Positions 51,287 to 59,376 of a DNA stretch of 64,000 bases are shown here, in pieces. The position numbers were made by a program, and so were the translations under genes. The first letter of the stretch is position 1; each line of letters opens with the position of its first letter. The notes beneath the pieces are model-generated. The model was not told the origin of the DNA and searched no databases. It saw only the letters and a program-made list of their open reading frames with translations. The DNA lies in the IMG/VR virus record IMGVR_UViG_3300017971_000002, positions 1 to 64,000 of that record; one strand, written 5' to 3'. Source of the stretch: a virus.

Positions 51287-52720
51287 CTATAGCTGTTTGA
51301 TAAATTTCTTTATCTTGGCCTCGTCTTTAATATTTATGTTATTGTCCGCGATCCAATCGACCGTCTTTTGAATATATCGACCAACAGCTGGTCCCGGCTT
51401 GATTCTCTTTAAGCGCATGATTAGAGAGCCTGTAACGACTTTTCGTATGTTGGTGAGGGCGTCAGTACCCTTGTCTGCGAACTGCCGTGTAATGGCGTCT
51501 ATCTTGACTTTGATGGCATCCCACTCCTTCTTATTGAACATCTTTCCGCGGGCACGTGCGTCCATTTCCCCGACCGCTAAAAGGGTTGCCCAATTTGGAT
51601 CATTCATTAATTGAATAATTTTCTTATTACTCATCTTTAGTAAGTCGTGTATTTTCATATGGTTAAGAGTGGCGAACTTCATTGCGTTTTTTGTCTTGGT
51701 GTCCAATTTTAATCTCTGAGCTATCTGATCGACCATCTCCGCACCCTCTTTGTGATGTTGGAAATAGGTGATCCGTCCCTTCTCATCCATCTTCTTTGTT
51801 TTGATCTTTCCAATATCATGTAGCAGAATTGATAGATTAACTATTGGATCCTTGGAATCGCTTGCTCGAAGAGCTGCCAATGTATGGGCATACACCCCGC
51901 CCTCGGGATGATTCTCTATATCATGTTCAAACTCTTTCATCTTTACTACTTCCGGAAGTATATGATGAAGGAGTCCAACTTGATCCAGTTTCACGATTGC
52001 GTCAGCGAACTTACCACCCTTTTGTTTCGCCATCTTAAGGAGCTCCTTGGTCACCCGCTCGGGTGCTATGTCCTTTATCTTAATGGAGCTCTTTTGTATC
52101 GCTGTTGTTACTTCTGGATCAAGTTGGAGGTCCAATCGAGAAGCAAATCTCACCGCCCTGAGCATTCTCAGGTAATCCTCACTAAACCTTTTGTCCGGGT
52201 CGCCGACGGCCCTTAGGGTCTTATTCTTTATATCACCCTGACCATCAAAGTGATCTATTATATTGCCCTTACTATCGACCGCCATGGCGTTTATGGTGAA
52301 ATCCCTTCTCTCTGCATCTCCTTTAAATGTTGCTACAACCTCTATCTTGTCTGGCCGCCTACCATCCGTATATGTTCCATCTTTTCTAAACTGAGCTATC
52401 TCAAAATCCTCACCCTTGTGTTTAACCACGACTATACCAAAATCCTTATTGGCACCAATGTCATGGGTCTTGAATAAGGATTCAATCTTTTCCATTGGAA
52501 CATTCGTTGCGATGTCTATATCATCTGGTTTCTTTTCTCCAGAGATTATATCACGAACGGCGCCACCAACAATGTATGCCTGACCGTGTTTCTCAAGCAC
52601 TTTAAGTATCTCCACGCCCTTCTTTAGAATCGGGATACGTTTTATGTAACCCTCCCAATCCTTAAAAACCTTTTGCGCTTCGGTTAAAACCCTCTCATTA
52701 TATACATCACGAAATCTCAT
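51287..52720 (-). CDS. cca: CCA-adding enzyme / poly(A) polymerase family with HD domain and leader
   Basis: 477 aa. Leader MRFRDVYNER, then an insert before the class II core: IVGGAVRD (about 50-57), DDIDIATN (about 66-73), RRDFTINAMA (about 138-147), DPDKRFSEDYLRMLRAVRFA (about 172-191). An HD domain follows (LLHDIGKIK near 299, H...HKEGAEM). Adds or repairs 3'-CCA on tRNAs; at least two phage tRNAs here lack encoded CCA. The leader suggests the enzyme is carried in the virion. Confidence 0.88.
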   Translation of the reverse strand: MRFRDVYNERVLTEAQKVFKDWEGYIKRIPILKKGVEILKVLEKHGQAYIVGGAVRDIISGEKKPDDIDIATNVPMEKIESLFKTHDIGANKDFGIVVVKHKGEDFEIAQFRKDGTYTDGRRPDKIEVVATFKGDAERRDFTINAMAVDSKGNIIDHFDGQGDIKNKTLRAVGDPDKRFSEDYLRMLRAVRFASRLDLQLDPEVTTAIQKSSIKIKDIAPERVTKELLKMAKQKGGKFADAIVKLDQVGLLHHILPEVVKMKEFEHDIENHPEGGVYAHTLAALRASDSKDPIVNLSILLHDIGKIKTKKMDEKGRITYFQHHKEGAEMVDQIAQRLKLDTKTKNAMKFATLNHMKIHDLLKMSNKKIIQLMNDPNWATLLAVGEMDARARGKMFNKKEWDAIKVKIDAITRQFADKGTDALTNIRKVVTGSLIMRLKRIKPGPAVGRYIQKTVDWIADNNINIKDEAKIKKFIKQL

Positions 52721-52950
52721 TTATCTTCCACCACATATTTTGTTCTTATAAGTGTATCTCCAACTGCGCACAATCCACATATATCTTTTACCAATATCCT
52801 TTTATTATTCGTTGGCTCAAACACATATATACATTTATCTTCTTCAGAATATATATCGACAACCTTATCACGCACCTTTACCTTTTTGTAAGTCGCAGAA
52901 GCAGTACAGCCTAACAATAACAATAATACTATATATCCTCTCCAGTTCAT
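52717..52950 (-). CDS. small lipoprotein
   Basis: 77 aa. Signal MNWRGYIVLLLLLGC with lipobox LLGC (Cys 15). Mature part beta-rich with CIYVF and CGLCAVGDTLIRT, sharing C...VGDTL with the lipoprotein at 3410. Overlaps the CCA gene and the Nudix gene by 4 nt each. Its start also fits the leader loosely (MNWRGYI), but it is clearly a signal peptide. Confidence 0.72.
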   Translation of the reverse strand: MNWRGYIVLLLLLGCTASATYKKVKVRDKVVDIYSEEDKCIYVFEPTNNKRILVKDICGLCAVGDTLIRTKYVVEDK

Positions 52951-53423
52951 AAATTATCCTGTAATCTCTCTATGAAAACCTTCTGTCTTTGATTTATTTT
53001 TCTTAATGCTTCCGGTATATTGTAAAATCTTGCTGTCTCGATCTCCGGGAACTTTTTCATCTTACCGCTCTTTGGAGGCCATTCCATCTCAAATGTATTA
53101 CTTCGCTTGAATTCTTTTTCACCCTCGACGGCCCATACATACATTGTTTTATTGGCAAGCGGTGCAGAACCAAGACTCATCATGTTTTTGGTTACTGGAC
53201 GGACTCCAATCTCCTCACTAAACTCACGAACGGCCGCCCTTTTTGGCGTCTCCCCATCATTGACTTTTCCTTTTGGAATCGACCAAGAGCCATCATCTCG
53301 TCCTTTCCAGAGAGGGCCTCCTGGTTTTGCAAGAAACACTTGAAGTGTATTTCCTTTGAATCTATATTGAAGTATTCCGGCGGTAACTGTTTTGCCTTCT
53401 GCCAGTAGTTGTTCAAATCTCAT
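52947..53423 (-). CDS. Nudix hydrolase with capsid-targeting-like leader
   Basis: 158 aa from ATG 53423 behind AAAGG (two in-frame starts lie just upstream). Leader MRFEQLLAEG has LAE then G, exact for the protease rule. Nudix box GETPKRAAVREFSEEIGV near 59-76, preceded by SWSIPKGKV. Hydrolyses X-linked nucleoside diphosphates; possible targets are Ap4A, NAD(H), capped RNA or oxidised nucleotides. Confidence 0.87.
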   Translation of the reverse strand: MRFEQLLAEGKTVTAGILQYRFKGNTLQVFLAKPGGPLWKGRDDGSWSIPKGKVNDGETPKRAAVREFSEEIGVRPVTKNMMSLGSAPLANKTMYVWAVEGEKEFKRSNTFEMEWPPKSGKMKKFPEIETARFYNIPEALRKINQRQKVFIERLQDNL

Positions 53424-53428
53424 TCTCA

Positions 53429-53752
53429 TCACCTTTCTGCTGTCTTTACAAATCCGCTGGACTCAAACTCAATTCGTATCAAAGCGTCTCCCCATTTATC
53501 GGTATAGTACCATATACTATCTTGAACAACCATGTTTGGTTTCCCATACATTATCTCGACCAAGTCTCTATCGAATCCGGGGCCAATTCTTTTCTCTATG
53601 AATTGTTGCTTGGTCTTTGGTGAATATCTAGCACCATTTTTCTCAATATACTCAACCCGTTTTGATTGACTCAATCCTCGTTCACTTAAAGGCCTTGTTG
53701 TTGATGTACATGATAATAACAAGGTCAATAATATACATAATAGATATTTCAT
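53429..53752 (-). CDS. lipoprotein, BamE/SmpA-like pattern
   Basis: 107 aa. Lipobox LLSC with Cys at 15 after a hydrophobic core. Mature region YGKPNMVVQDSIWYYTDKWG then ALIRIEF resembles the BamE/SmpA fold (G-x-P ... W-x-Y). Phage lipoproteins of this sort could act at the outer membrane. Overlaps neither neighbour. Confidence 0.65.
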   Translation of the reverse strand: MKYLLCILLTLLLSCTSTTRPLSERGLSQSKRVEYIEKNGARYSPKTKQQFIEKRIGPGFDRDLVEIMYGKPNMVVQDSIWYYTDKWGDALIRIEFESSGFVKTAER

Positions 53753-53755
53753 TAT

Positions 53756-54709
53756 TTATGGTTGGCCACTAAATTTGATATTACTCGCCATCTGTTCAGA
53801 GGCGAACTTCGGGCGCATCATCATTATTCGCTTTCCACCAGCAGAGATGATAACATTATCATTACCCGTCTTATCAATTGTAATCTTGGATGAATATAAT
53901 TTGTCTAATTTCTCGTTTCTTAATGGGTCTGTTATGTTTGCAGAAAAAGGTTCCTTTGAACCCATACCTGTTACTTTTATATATGGAGGAAATGTATCTT
54001 TTGCGTCCATCCAATCGTCAAGTATATAATTAAGTAGATCCTTCTGCTTCATCTTTTTAAGTTTAGCCATTAATACATCGGCCATGTCAGAGAGAACTTT
54101 TCTTCCAGCCTCTTTAGTCTTTTTTTGAAGATTAGCATCTGCACGTATCTCTAATTTTCTCTTTGGTCTACTTGGAGATAATTTGTGTTTCTTTATAATG
54201 ACTTTCTCTGCGTCCTCTAATATCTTTCCGAGATTTATTTTGAGTGCTTTTTCAACTGTTCCCATCCCTGGATTCTTGAAACCGATATCCGCCTTCTGTT
54301 TGGTTGACTTTGCCGATATACCTAAGAACTTACCTTTTGGATATTCTATCAATGTATCGGTCGGGTTCTTTGCAGAATCAACTTGCTGTCCAACGGCCTT
54401 TGATAGAACACCTTTTCTCGCAGTCCAATAGACCTTTACAGGTTCGCCTTTATATCCATTCTTCTTTGCCCATTTCTTGATCTCCTCGGCCATCGTTCTT
54501 GCCTGACCGGATCTAAGACCATAGGCAAACATCCCAACAATCTTTCTTTTTGCTGCTAGTTGTTTCTTAGCTGAAGCTGCATCCTGAAAACCTTTCCATG
54601 AACCTTTGTTTCCTTGACCCAATATATAGAATCCAACAAGTATCTCATTTATATCGGCCTCGTGGGTGTTTATAGCTTCGTTTAAATAGAAGTCTTTGAA
54701 TCTTCTCAT
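53756..54709 (-). CDS. leader-bearing protein, possible nuclease fold
   Basis: 317 aa. Leader MRRFKDFYLNEA has LNE then A, exact for the prohead-protease rule. PTDTLIEYPKGKFLGISAKS near 116-135 resembles the D...(S/A)-x-K core of PD-(D/E)xK nucleases; other catalytic residues are not certain. Lysine-rich helices fill the rest. A packaged nuclease would fit host-DNA attack on injection; inference. Confidence 0.65.
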   Translation of the reverse strand: MRRFKDFYLNEAINTHEADINEILVGFYILGQGNKGSWKGFQDAASAKKQLAAKRKIVGMFAYGLRSGQARTMAEEIKKWAKKNGYKGEPVKVYWTARKGVLSKAVGQQVDSAKNPTDTLIEYPKGKFLGISAKSTKQKADIGFKNPGMGTVEKALKINLGKILEDAEKVIIKKHKLSPSRPKRKLEIRADANLQKKTKEAGRKVLSDMADVLMAKLKKMKQKDLLNYILDDWMDAKDTFPPYIKVTGMGSKEPFSANITDPLRNEKLDKLYSSKITIDKTGNDNVIISAGGKRIMMMRPKFASEQMASNIKFSGQP

Positions 54710-54718
54710 GTATACCTC

Positions 54719-56191
54719 TTATGCAAAACGGATCATCATCTGTCGCCAGTTTGGATCGCCAGACATTCTGATCTTAACAGCATTAAGAAACGTTCTCATG
54801 TTGGCTTCCTTGTTCAGATCAACTCCGTCCTTCTTTAGTATCTCCAGAACTTCTTTCTTTACACTCATAGGAACGGTCTTTTTCTGACCAAAGATCACTA
54901 CATCAGGAATCATCTTGTCAAGAACCGACTCCATCCTAGCGAAAACATCTGTCGCTTTTAGAGTCACATCAATGGCAAAAGACCTTGACTTAACGGCTGC
55001 GTCAATTTGATTTATGTTCAAGTTAGAGATAAAGATCACCTGACCATCAAATATGAAGTTACTTGGAAACATTGGTTTCTCTCCAAGTGCCAGAGAATCC
55101 ATCTCATCGTCTGAGAGGGGATCTAGAGGATTGATTGGATAGGTGTTCTTACTTTCCCATGATATATCCCTTACATCGTGTGAGTCAAGAGCGGCCTTCA
55201 AAATGTTCTTTGCTGTTGCGTCTTTAAATACATCGTCAGAGTCATCAAATACCACTATTCTTTTTCTATTAATGAATAATGTTCTATATAGACCAAATGG
55301 TGACACGGCTCCTTTCTTCACAACGAAGTCCTGACCTTTCACCTTACCTGCGGCCTTGAGCTGCTTCTGAACTGTGAATGTTTTTCCGATACCTGCCATT
55401 CCTGTTATGAGAAGGGACGGTTGGATTCCAGAAATAATCATATTGACCAACGATTCCAAATCTTTGAATATTGTTTTTGGATCTGCATATTGGATGTTGG
55501 CAAGTTGTTTTGAAGATTTCTTCACATCAGAACCGGGAACTATTTTAAGTTTCTTTCCACGATTTACTTTTAATTTCTCAAGTGCCGATGCTTTTGTCTT
55601 TGTTGCCTTTCCCTTCTTTTGGAGTTTCTCAAGTTTCTTTTGAAGATTGGCCATGGAGAAACCAAAATTTCTTCTAATAAATCTTGAGTCCTTTCCCTGT
55701 TCCAGGGCATGAATTGCGGCGTCTGATTTGGAGGCAAAGTCTTTTCCATCATATTCAACAAGACCTTCACTTAGGATCGTGTCCTTGTCCATCACTCTCA
55801 TCTCTTGTATTGGTGCGACCAATATGTCTTTCTTGACCACAGGTTTCTCTATGAAACTCACTATAGCCGGGAGTATCTTAATAATTGATAGACCTTTTGT
55901 TTCAATGTTTACGGCAGGATCCGGACTATCCGTAGCATCCCAAATATCGACGGAATGGATCTGGGTGAGTTTTCCACCACCCTTGAAATTAAACTGAATG
56001 GCTTTTGGAGAACCGTCTATGCCGAGTAATATACCATGCATTTGACCGCCCTTGGCATCAAACACCCTTTCGCCGTAATCGAATAATTTCTTTCCAAGAC
56101 GTTTCTCAAGAACCTTTTTAATGATCCCGACCATTTTGCCAGCCTGTTCGACCTTGAACGCCTCTGTTATAAAATCTTTAAATCTTGTCAT
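54719..56191 (-). CDS. leader-bearing AAA-type ATPase
   Basis: 490 aa. Leader MTRFKDFITEA (ITE then A) is the closest match to T4's MKTYQEFIAEA-like leader as I recall it. An N-terminal 200-residue region of unknown fold is followed by Walker A GMAGIGKT near 265-272 and Walker B RIVVFDDSDD near 313-322, sensor-like IFISNLN. Might unwind or move DNA at injection. TATAAATA lies 34 nt upstream. Confidence 0.78.
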   Translation of the reverse strand: MTRFKDFITEAFKVEQAGKMVGIIKKVLEKRLGKKLFDYGERVFDAKGGQMHGILLGIDGSPKAIQFNFKGGGKLTQIHSVDIWDATDSPDPAVNIETKGLSIIKILPAIVSFIEKPVVKKDILVAPIQEMRVMDKDTILSEGLVEYDGKDFASKSDAAIHALEQGKDSRFIRRNFGFSMANLQKKLEKLQKKGKATKTKASALEKLKVNRGKKLKIVPGSDVKKSSKQLANIQYADPKTIFKDLESLVNMIISGIQPSLLITGMAGIGKTFTVQKQLKAAGKVKGQDFVVKKGAVSPFGLYRTLFINRKRIVVFDDSDDVFKDATAKNILKAALDSHDVRDISWESKNTYPINPLDPLSDDEMDSLALGEKPMFPSNFIFDGQVIFISNLNINQIDAAVKSRSFAIDVTLKATDVFARMESVLDKMIPDVVIFGQKKTVPMSVKKEVLEILKKDGVDLNKEANMRTFLNAVKIRMSGDPNWRQMMIRFA

Positions 56192-56224
56192 ATCTGAGCT
56201 CCATGATTGACTGAATACTACTAT

Positions 56225-56232
56225 TATTTATA
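56225..56232 (-). promoter_or_regulatory. TATAAATA box before the leader-bearing operon
   Basis: Exact minus-strand TATAAATA 34 nt ahead of the ATG at 56191. The same spacing (31-34 nt) is seen at 56831 and 58366. Confidence 0.5.
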
Positions 56233-56236
56233 AAAT

Positions 56237-56800
56237 TCATTGTTCCGTATCATCGGGACCTATGGACTCTGAATGTATCTCTGCAATTAAGTTATCCATC
56301 AGCTCTGCATCCCCATCAAATTGAACTCTATCCTCGTCCACACCAGTGTAATGAATTACTACTCTATTACACATTTGACATTTGAAATTTTCTTCAGGAA
56401 CCTCGGTCGAATTCTTGAATGAATAGAACATTCCACATTGTGGACAGGTGACTGTGATGAGGTTATCTTCATAGATACTTTCATCATTCTCTATATGTTC
56501 TCCACGATCTGGTTCGTCAAGTACCTTTTTTATTCGTTCCTTTAGTTCGTTTCTGGACAACTCTCTCATACGGACCCCATCTTTCATTATATCACTAAAT
56601 CGTTCAGATGATAACATTAATTCCATATCGGATATAGGGGTATCATAGAAGAAAGAAAAGGTCTTGTATGCCGATACAAACCCAATCAACTGTTCCTTAT
56701 TCTTTGCTATGATGGGAACCCAGTATTGTTTGCCATCCTCATTTCGCGGAAGCTCCACGACCATCTTATTGGGATCAGCTGGGTTTGAAAAATAAAACAT
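56237..56800 (-). CDS. unknown zinc-ribbon protein
   Basis: 187 aa from ATG 56800 behind GAGGTG. TCPQCGMFYSFK and KCQMCNRVV near 117-147 are two CxxC pairs of a zinc ribbon; the N-terminal half is mixed alpha/beta and the tail acidic. Family unknown. Confidence 0.7.
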   Translation of the reverse strand: MFYFSNPADPNKMVVELPRNEDGKQYWVPIIAKNKEQLIGFVSAYKTFSFFYDTPISDMELMLSSERFSDIMKDGVRMRELSRNELKERIKKVLDEPDRGEHIENDESIYEDNLITVTCPQCGMFYSFKNSTEVPEENFKCQMCNRVVIHYTGVDEDRVQFDGDAELMDNLIAEIHSESIGPDDTEQ

Positions 56801-56830
56801 AAAACACCTCACCATTTATTATCATATTAT

Positions 56831-56838
56831 TATTTATA
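56831..56838 (-). promoter_or_regulatory. TATAAATA box
   Basis: Exact minus-strand match 31 nt before the ATG at 56800. Confidence 0.45.
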
Positions 56839-56841
56839 TGA

Positions 56842-57228
56842 TTATTTAACAGTGCGATATTTATTCAATATGTCTTTTATCTGATCCTCTGGAAGAACGG
56901 TGATTATATTTTCAATCTCTCTTAATCCGCACTCAAAATACTTGCAGAGTAGTTTCTTCTCATCAAGGTCCACGTCCTTTTTCTTCTTTATATAGTTGAA
57001 AAAGAATTTTCTTTTTGGAAGTAGTGTCTTGAAATATCTATAGTGAACGGATTTTGGAAGATCAAAACGATTGATTTGATTTACGACTGGCAACAATACA
57101 TCGGTCATTGAAATGAACCTGTTTATCATATATGGAGTATATGACTTTGCTTGCTCATCATTATGAGGATCAAACTCCGACTTATTGATTGTCAGATTTT
57201 TCAAGTGATCAAATAAACTTAATTTCAT
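56842..57228 (-). CDS. 62: clamp-loader small subunit (T4 gp62-like)
   Basis: 128 aa. SLFDHLKNLTINKSEFDPHN ... YTPYMINRFISMTDVLLPVV ... LLPKRKFFFNYIKKK ... LPEDQIKDILNKY follows the pattern of T4/cyanophage gp62 (Y-x-P-F-M-V-N-R, K-K-x-R-F). It forms the clamp loader with the gp44-like ATPase at 59612. Shorter than T4 gp62 (187 aa), close to the cyanophage length. No strong Shine-Dalgarno. Confidence 0.8.
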   Translation of the reverse strand: MKLSLFDHLKNLTINKSEFDPHNDEQAKSYTPYMINRFISMTDVLLPVVNQINRFDLPKSVHYRYFKTLLPKRKFFFNYIKKKKDVDLDEKKLLCKYFECGLREIENIITVLPEDQIKDILNKYRTVK

Positions 57229-57260
57229 GTATTCAATATAGTAATAATTTGTTTTTTATT

Positions 57261-57497
57261 CTAGTGATTTTGGATGAAATCTATGAACCTATCGAGCAAC
57301 TGTTTCATATTGTTGCTCATTTTCTCATTGTCCTTCTGGAGATTCTCCACGTCCTTTTTTACACCAGTCATATCTGTTTTTAGATCATTGACGGGTTGTT
57401 GCCAGGTCGTGTCCTTCTTAAAAAACTTATATATGAATGCCAGAATCGTAACAACGCTGGCCACTACCGTAAAGGCTATAGGCCAAGTAAAGTCCAT
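57261..57497 (-). CDS. membrane protein with coiled coil
   Basis: 78 aa, AGGAGACAAGCGA Shine-Dalgarno. TM helix IAFTVVASVVTILAFIYKFF (7-26), then a polar heptad region (TGVKKDVENLQKDNEKMSNN). Placed one gene away from the endolysin, so a holin or spanin-like role is possible; not proven. Confidence 0.68.
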   Translation of the reverse strand: MDFTWPIAFTVVASVVTILAFIYKFFKKDTTWQQPVNDLKTDMTGVKKDVENLQKDNEKMSNNMKQLLDRFIDFIQNH

Positions 57498-57509
57498 TCG
57501 CTTGTCTCC

Positions 57510-57914
57510 TTACAATGCGAACATCTCTGTTCGTATTGTCATCAGTTCGTCAAGCAATTGTTTTTTCTTGGAGATGTTTGTTAGGGTTCCAACATATCCC
57601 TTTCCCCCGCCATTGATCTTTGCAGCTTGACCCAATACCCATGTGACCTGTTTATCTTTTGATCTAAATCTAAATTCAAGATTCCAATCAAGATTATTTT
57701 CAATAGCATTATACCAGGTGTTAGAAACCTTTTTCACATCGTCAAGATGAACAGCATCAAACCATCCAACCCCAAGTATTTGCCCTCTTGATATTTGGGC
57801 TATGTCCTCATACTTTTGATTGACATAAGTTATCCTTCCGGTCTCGTCAGTCCTGAATAAACCAACCGGAGAAATTCTGCACATTGTTTCGTAAAAATCT
57901 TCTAGACCATCCAT
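57510..57914 (-). CDS. stand-alone PAS-domain protein
   Basis: 134 aa from ATG 57914, TAATG overlap with the endolysin stop. GLFRTDETGRITYVNQKYED near 17-36, WFDAVHLDDVKKV near 51-63 and WVLGQAAKINGGGKGYVGTL near 95-114 form a complete PAS fold, ending in the usual ITERK-like helix (ISKKKQLLDEL). PAS domains sense ligands, redox or light and dimerise. No output domain is attached, which is rare in phages. Confidence 0.85.
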   Translation of the reverse strand: MDGLEDFYETMCRISPVGLFRTDETGRITYVNQKYEDIAQISRGQILGVGWFDAVHLDDVKKVSNTWYNAIENNLDWNLEFRFRSKDKQVTWVLGQAAKINGGGKGYVGTLTNISKKKQLLDELMTIRTEMFAL

Positions 57915-58333
57915 TAATACCTCACCCACTCACCATCAATCAATTTACTATGTAATTCGATATGTGGTGAATCAACAAAACTCTCTGTGAATCTATAATC
58001 ACTATTCCAATCAACGCCGAGCCTTAATTTGATCCCCTTTGAGAAGGCGATTCCTTTGATCACAAAAGCCACCGCGCCGATTCTTTTAATGTCACCCCAA
58101 TCAATAGGGTATGGTACAAGATCGACGGCAAGCGATGGATATGGGTTATGTTTACTATTCGGATATTTTAATTTAGACTTGCCCTGTTCAAAATACTTAT
58201 TCTGGGTCTCCTCGTCTCGGTTGCCCTGTAGAACAGAAAAGTCCACATACTTGATTGCTTCATTTAATATGTCCTGTAAATCCTTATGACAGGTCTTCAG
58301 TTCCCTCAATGATCTTCTTCCAAATTTCGGCAT
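57914..58333 (-). CDS. endolysin, peptidase M15 family
   Basis: 139 aa from ATG 58333 behind GAGG. SKHNPYPSLAVDLVPYP near 60-76 (zinc His and Asp), and DSPHIELHSK near 121-130 (second His) are the VanY/M15 active-site motifs, as in T5 endolysin (L-alanoyl-D-glutamate peptidase). It has no signal peptide, so it needs a holin. A TATAAATA box 33 nt upstream fits late expression. Confidence 0.88.
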   Translation of the reverse strand: MPKFGRRSLRELKTCHKDLQDILNEAIKYVDFSVLQGNRDEETQNKYFEQGKSKLKYPNSKHNPYPSLAVDLVPYPIDWGDIKRIGAVAFVIKGIAFSKGIKLRLGVDWNSDYRFTESFVDSPHIELHSKLIDGEWVRY

Positions 58334-58360
58334 ACACAATCCTCATTATTTAATAAACTT

Positions 58361-59089
58361 TTAACTATTTATATTCTGATATAAATGTTCCCTAAGAATG
58401 GGAAACTTCATACCCCTGGCGGTCCATTTCTTGATGAATTTGTCTCGTTCTGTAAACCAAGAGTCTGAGAGAGGACCTTCAGATTCATGTCTAACCAATA
58501 CATCAATGATACCAATGGAGAATCCTTTTCTTAAAGCGGTGAAGCATGAATCTACATCATAAAAATGGTATCCATCATAGGTCTGTTCATCAAAACGAAA
58601 GTCTTTTAGGAATCGTCCACTCATAAACAATATACATCCATCAACCGATACAAGGTCATCAAACATACCTTTTTTGTCTTCCATCACATGATCAGGTTGA
58701 TCGGGATGACCTTGTATAATTCTACCCCTTGTTCGTTTTGAGCGGTCGCACATCCACCATCCACCCTCTGCCGGAAATATGGTTGTTCCGATTACTCCAG
58801 CAATCCCGATGTTATCTTTATACCTAAAATATAATTCAATCTTTCCCTCTAGATTCTCATCCTCAAACGATACATCATCATGTACAAAAACAAACACATC
58901 CTCATCATTGATCTTTCCTTTACTTGAAAGCATATTTAAGACAAGGTTATATTTCTTGAATATACCTTCATCTAAATCCTTATTTAATACTAGGGTAACC
59001 CTATCAAGGGCTTCTATCTTTTCAAGCGAGGGTTTTAAAAATCGGTTATAGTTATCCTCATTATCTGCTGCAACAATGTATCGAATCAT
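58361..59089 (-). CDS. glycosyltransferase (GT-A fold)
   Basis: 242 aa. FVFVHDDVSF near 66-75 gives the D-x-D-like metal site; SVDGCILFMSGRFLKDFRFD near 147-166 and FYDVDSCFTALRKGFSIGII near 175-194 match the Glyco_tranf_2_5/StrF-like family. Probably modifies a surface glycan, a virion protein or modified DNA bases, perhaps with the sugar epimerase at 24407. Overlaps the next gene by 4 nt. Confidence 0.8.
   Translation of the reverse strand: MIRYIVAADNEDNYNRFLKPSLEKIEALDRVTLVLNKDLDEGIFKKYNLVLNMLSSKGKINDEDVFVFVHDDVSFEDENLEGKIELYFRYKDNIGIAGVIGTTIFPAEGGWWMCDRSKRTRGRIIQGHPDQPDHVMEDKKGMFDDLVSVDGCILFMSGRFLKDFRFDEQTYDGYHFYDVDSCFTALRKGFSIGIIDVLVRHESEGPLSDSWFTERDKFIKKWTARGMKFPILREHLYQNINS
58366..58373 (-). 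promoter_or_regulatory. TATAAATA box before endolysin
   Basis: Exact minus-strand match 33 nt before the endolysin ATG at 58333; overlaps the 3' end of the glycosyltransferase gene. Confidence 0.5.
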
Positions 59090-59376
59090 TTTAGCTTCTC
59101 AAATAACTCCCGTCTTTGTTTTTCATATAATGCACCGGAACGTTCCCAAATGATCTCTCCATCAATATATACTCTGGTATGTGGAACATCATCCACATTA
59201 TGTTGTCGAAGAAAATATCCGGCATTCTGTCCGCAGTCAATTAGATACCAATCCGATGTATCTATTTTCTTTAATTCCTTGAGATACTCCTGACAAATGA
59301 AGCAATCATCAAGTATGAATACATATACACCATTAGGTTTTTCTCTATGAAAAACCCTTATATCTAATTGTTTCAT
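59086..59376 (-). CDS. thioredoxin/glutaredoxin-like protein
   Basis: 96 aa. VYVFILDDCFICQEYLKELK near 18-37 holds a CxxC-type active site (CFIC) after the first strand, and DVPHTRVYIDGEIIWE near 63-78 is the cis-Pro loop and following strand. Likely supplies reducing power, for example to ribonucleotide reductase, as T4 NrdC does. Confidence 0.78.
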   Translation of the reverse strand: MKQLDIRVFHREKPNGVYVFILDDCFICQEYLKELKKIDTSDWYLIDCGQNAGYFLRQHNVDDVPHTRVYIDGEIIWERSGALYEKQRRELFEKLK

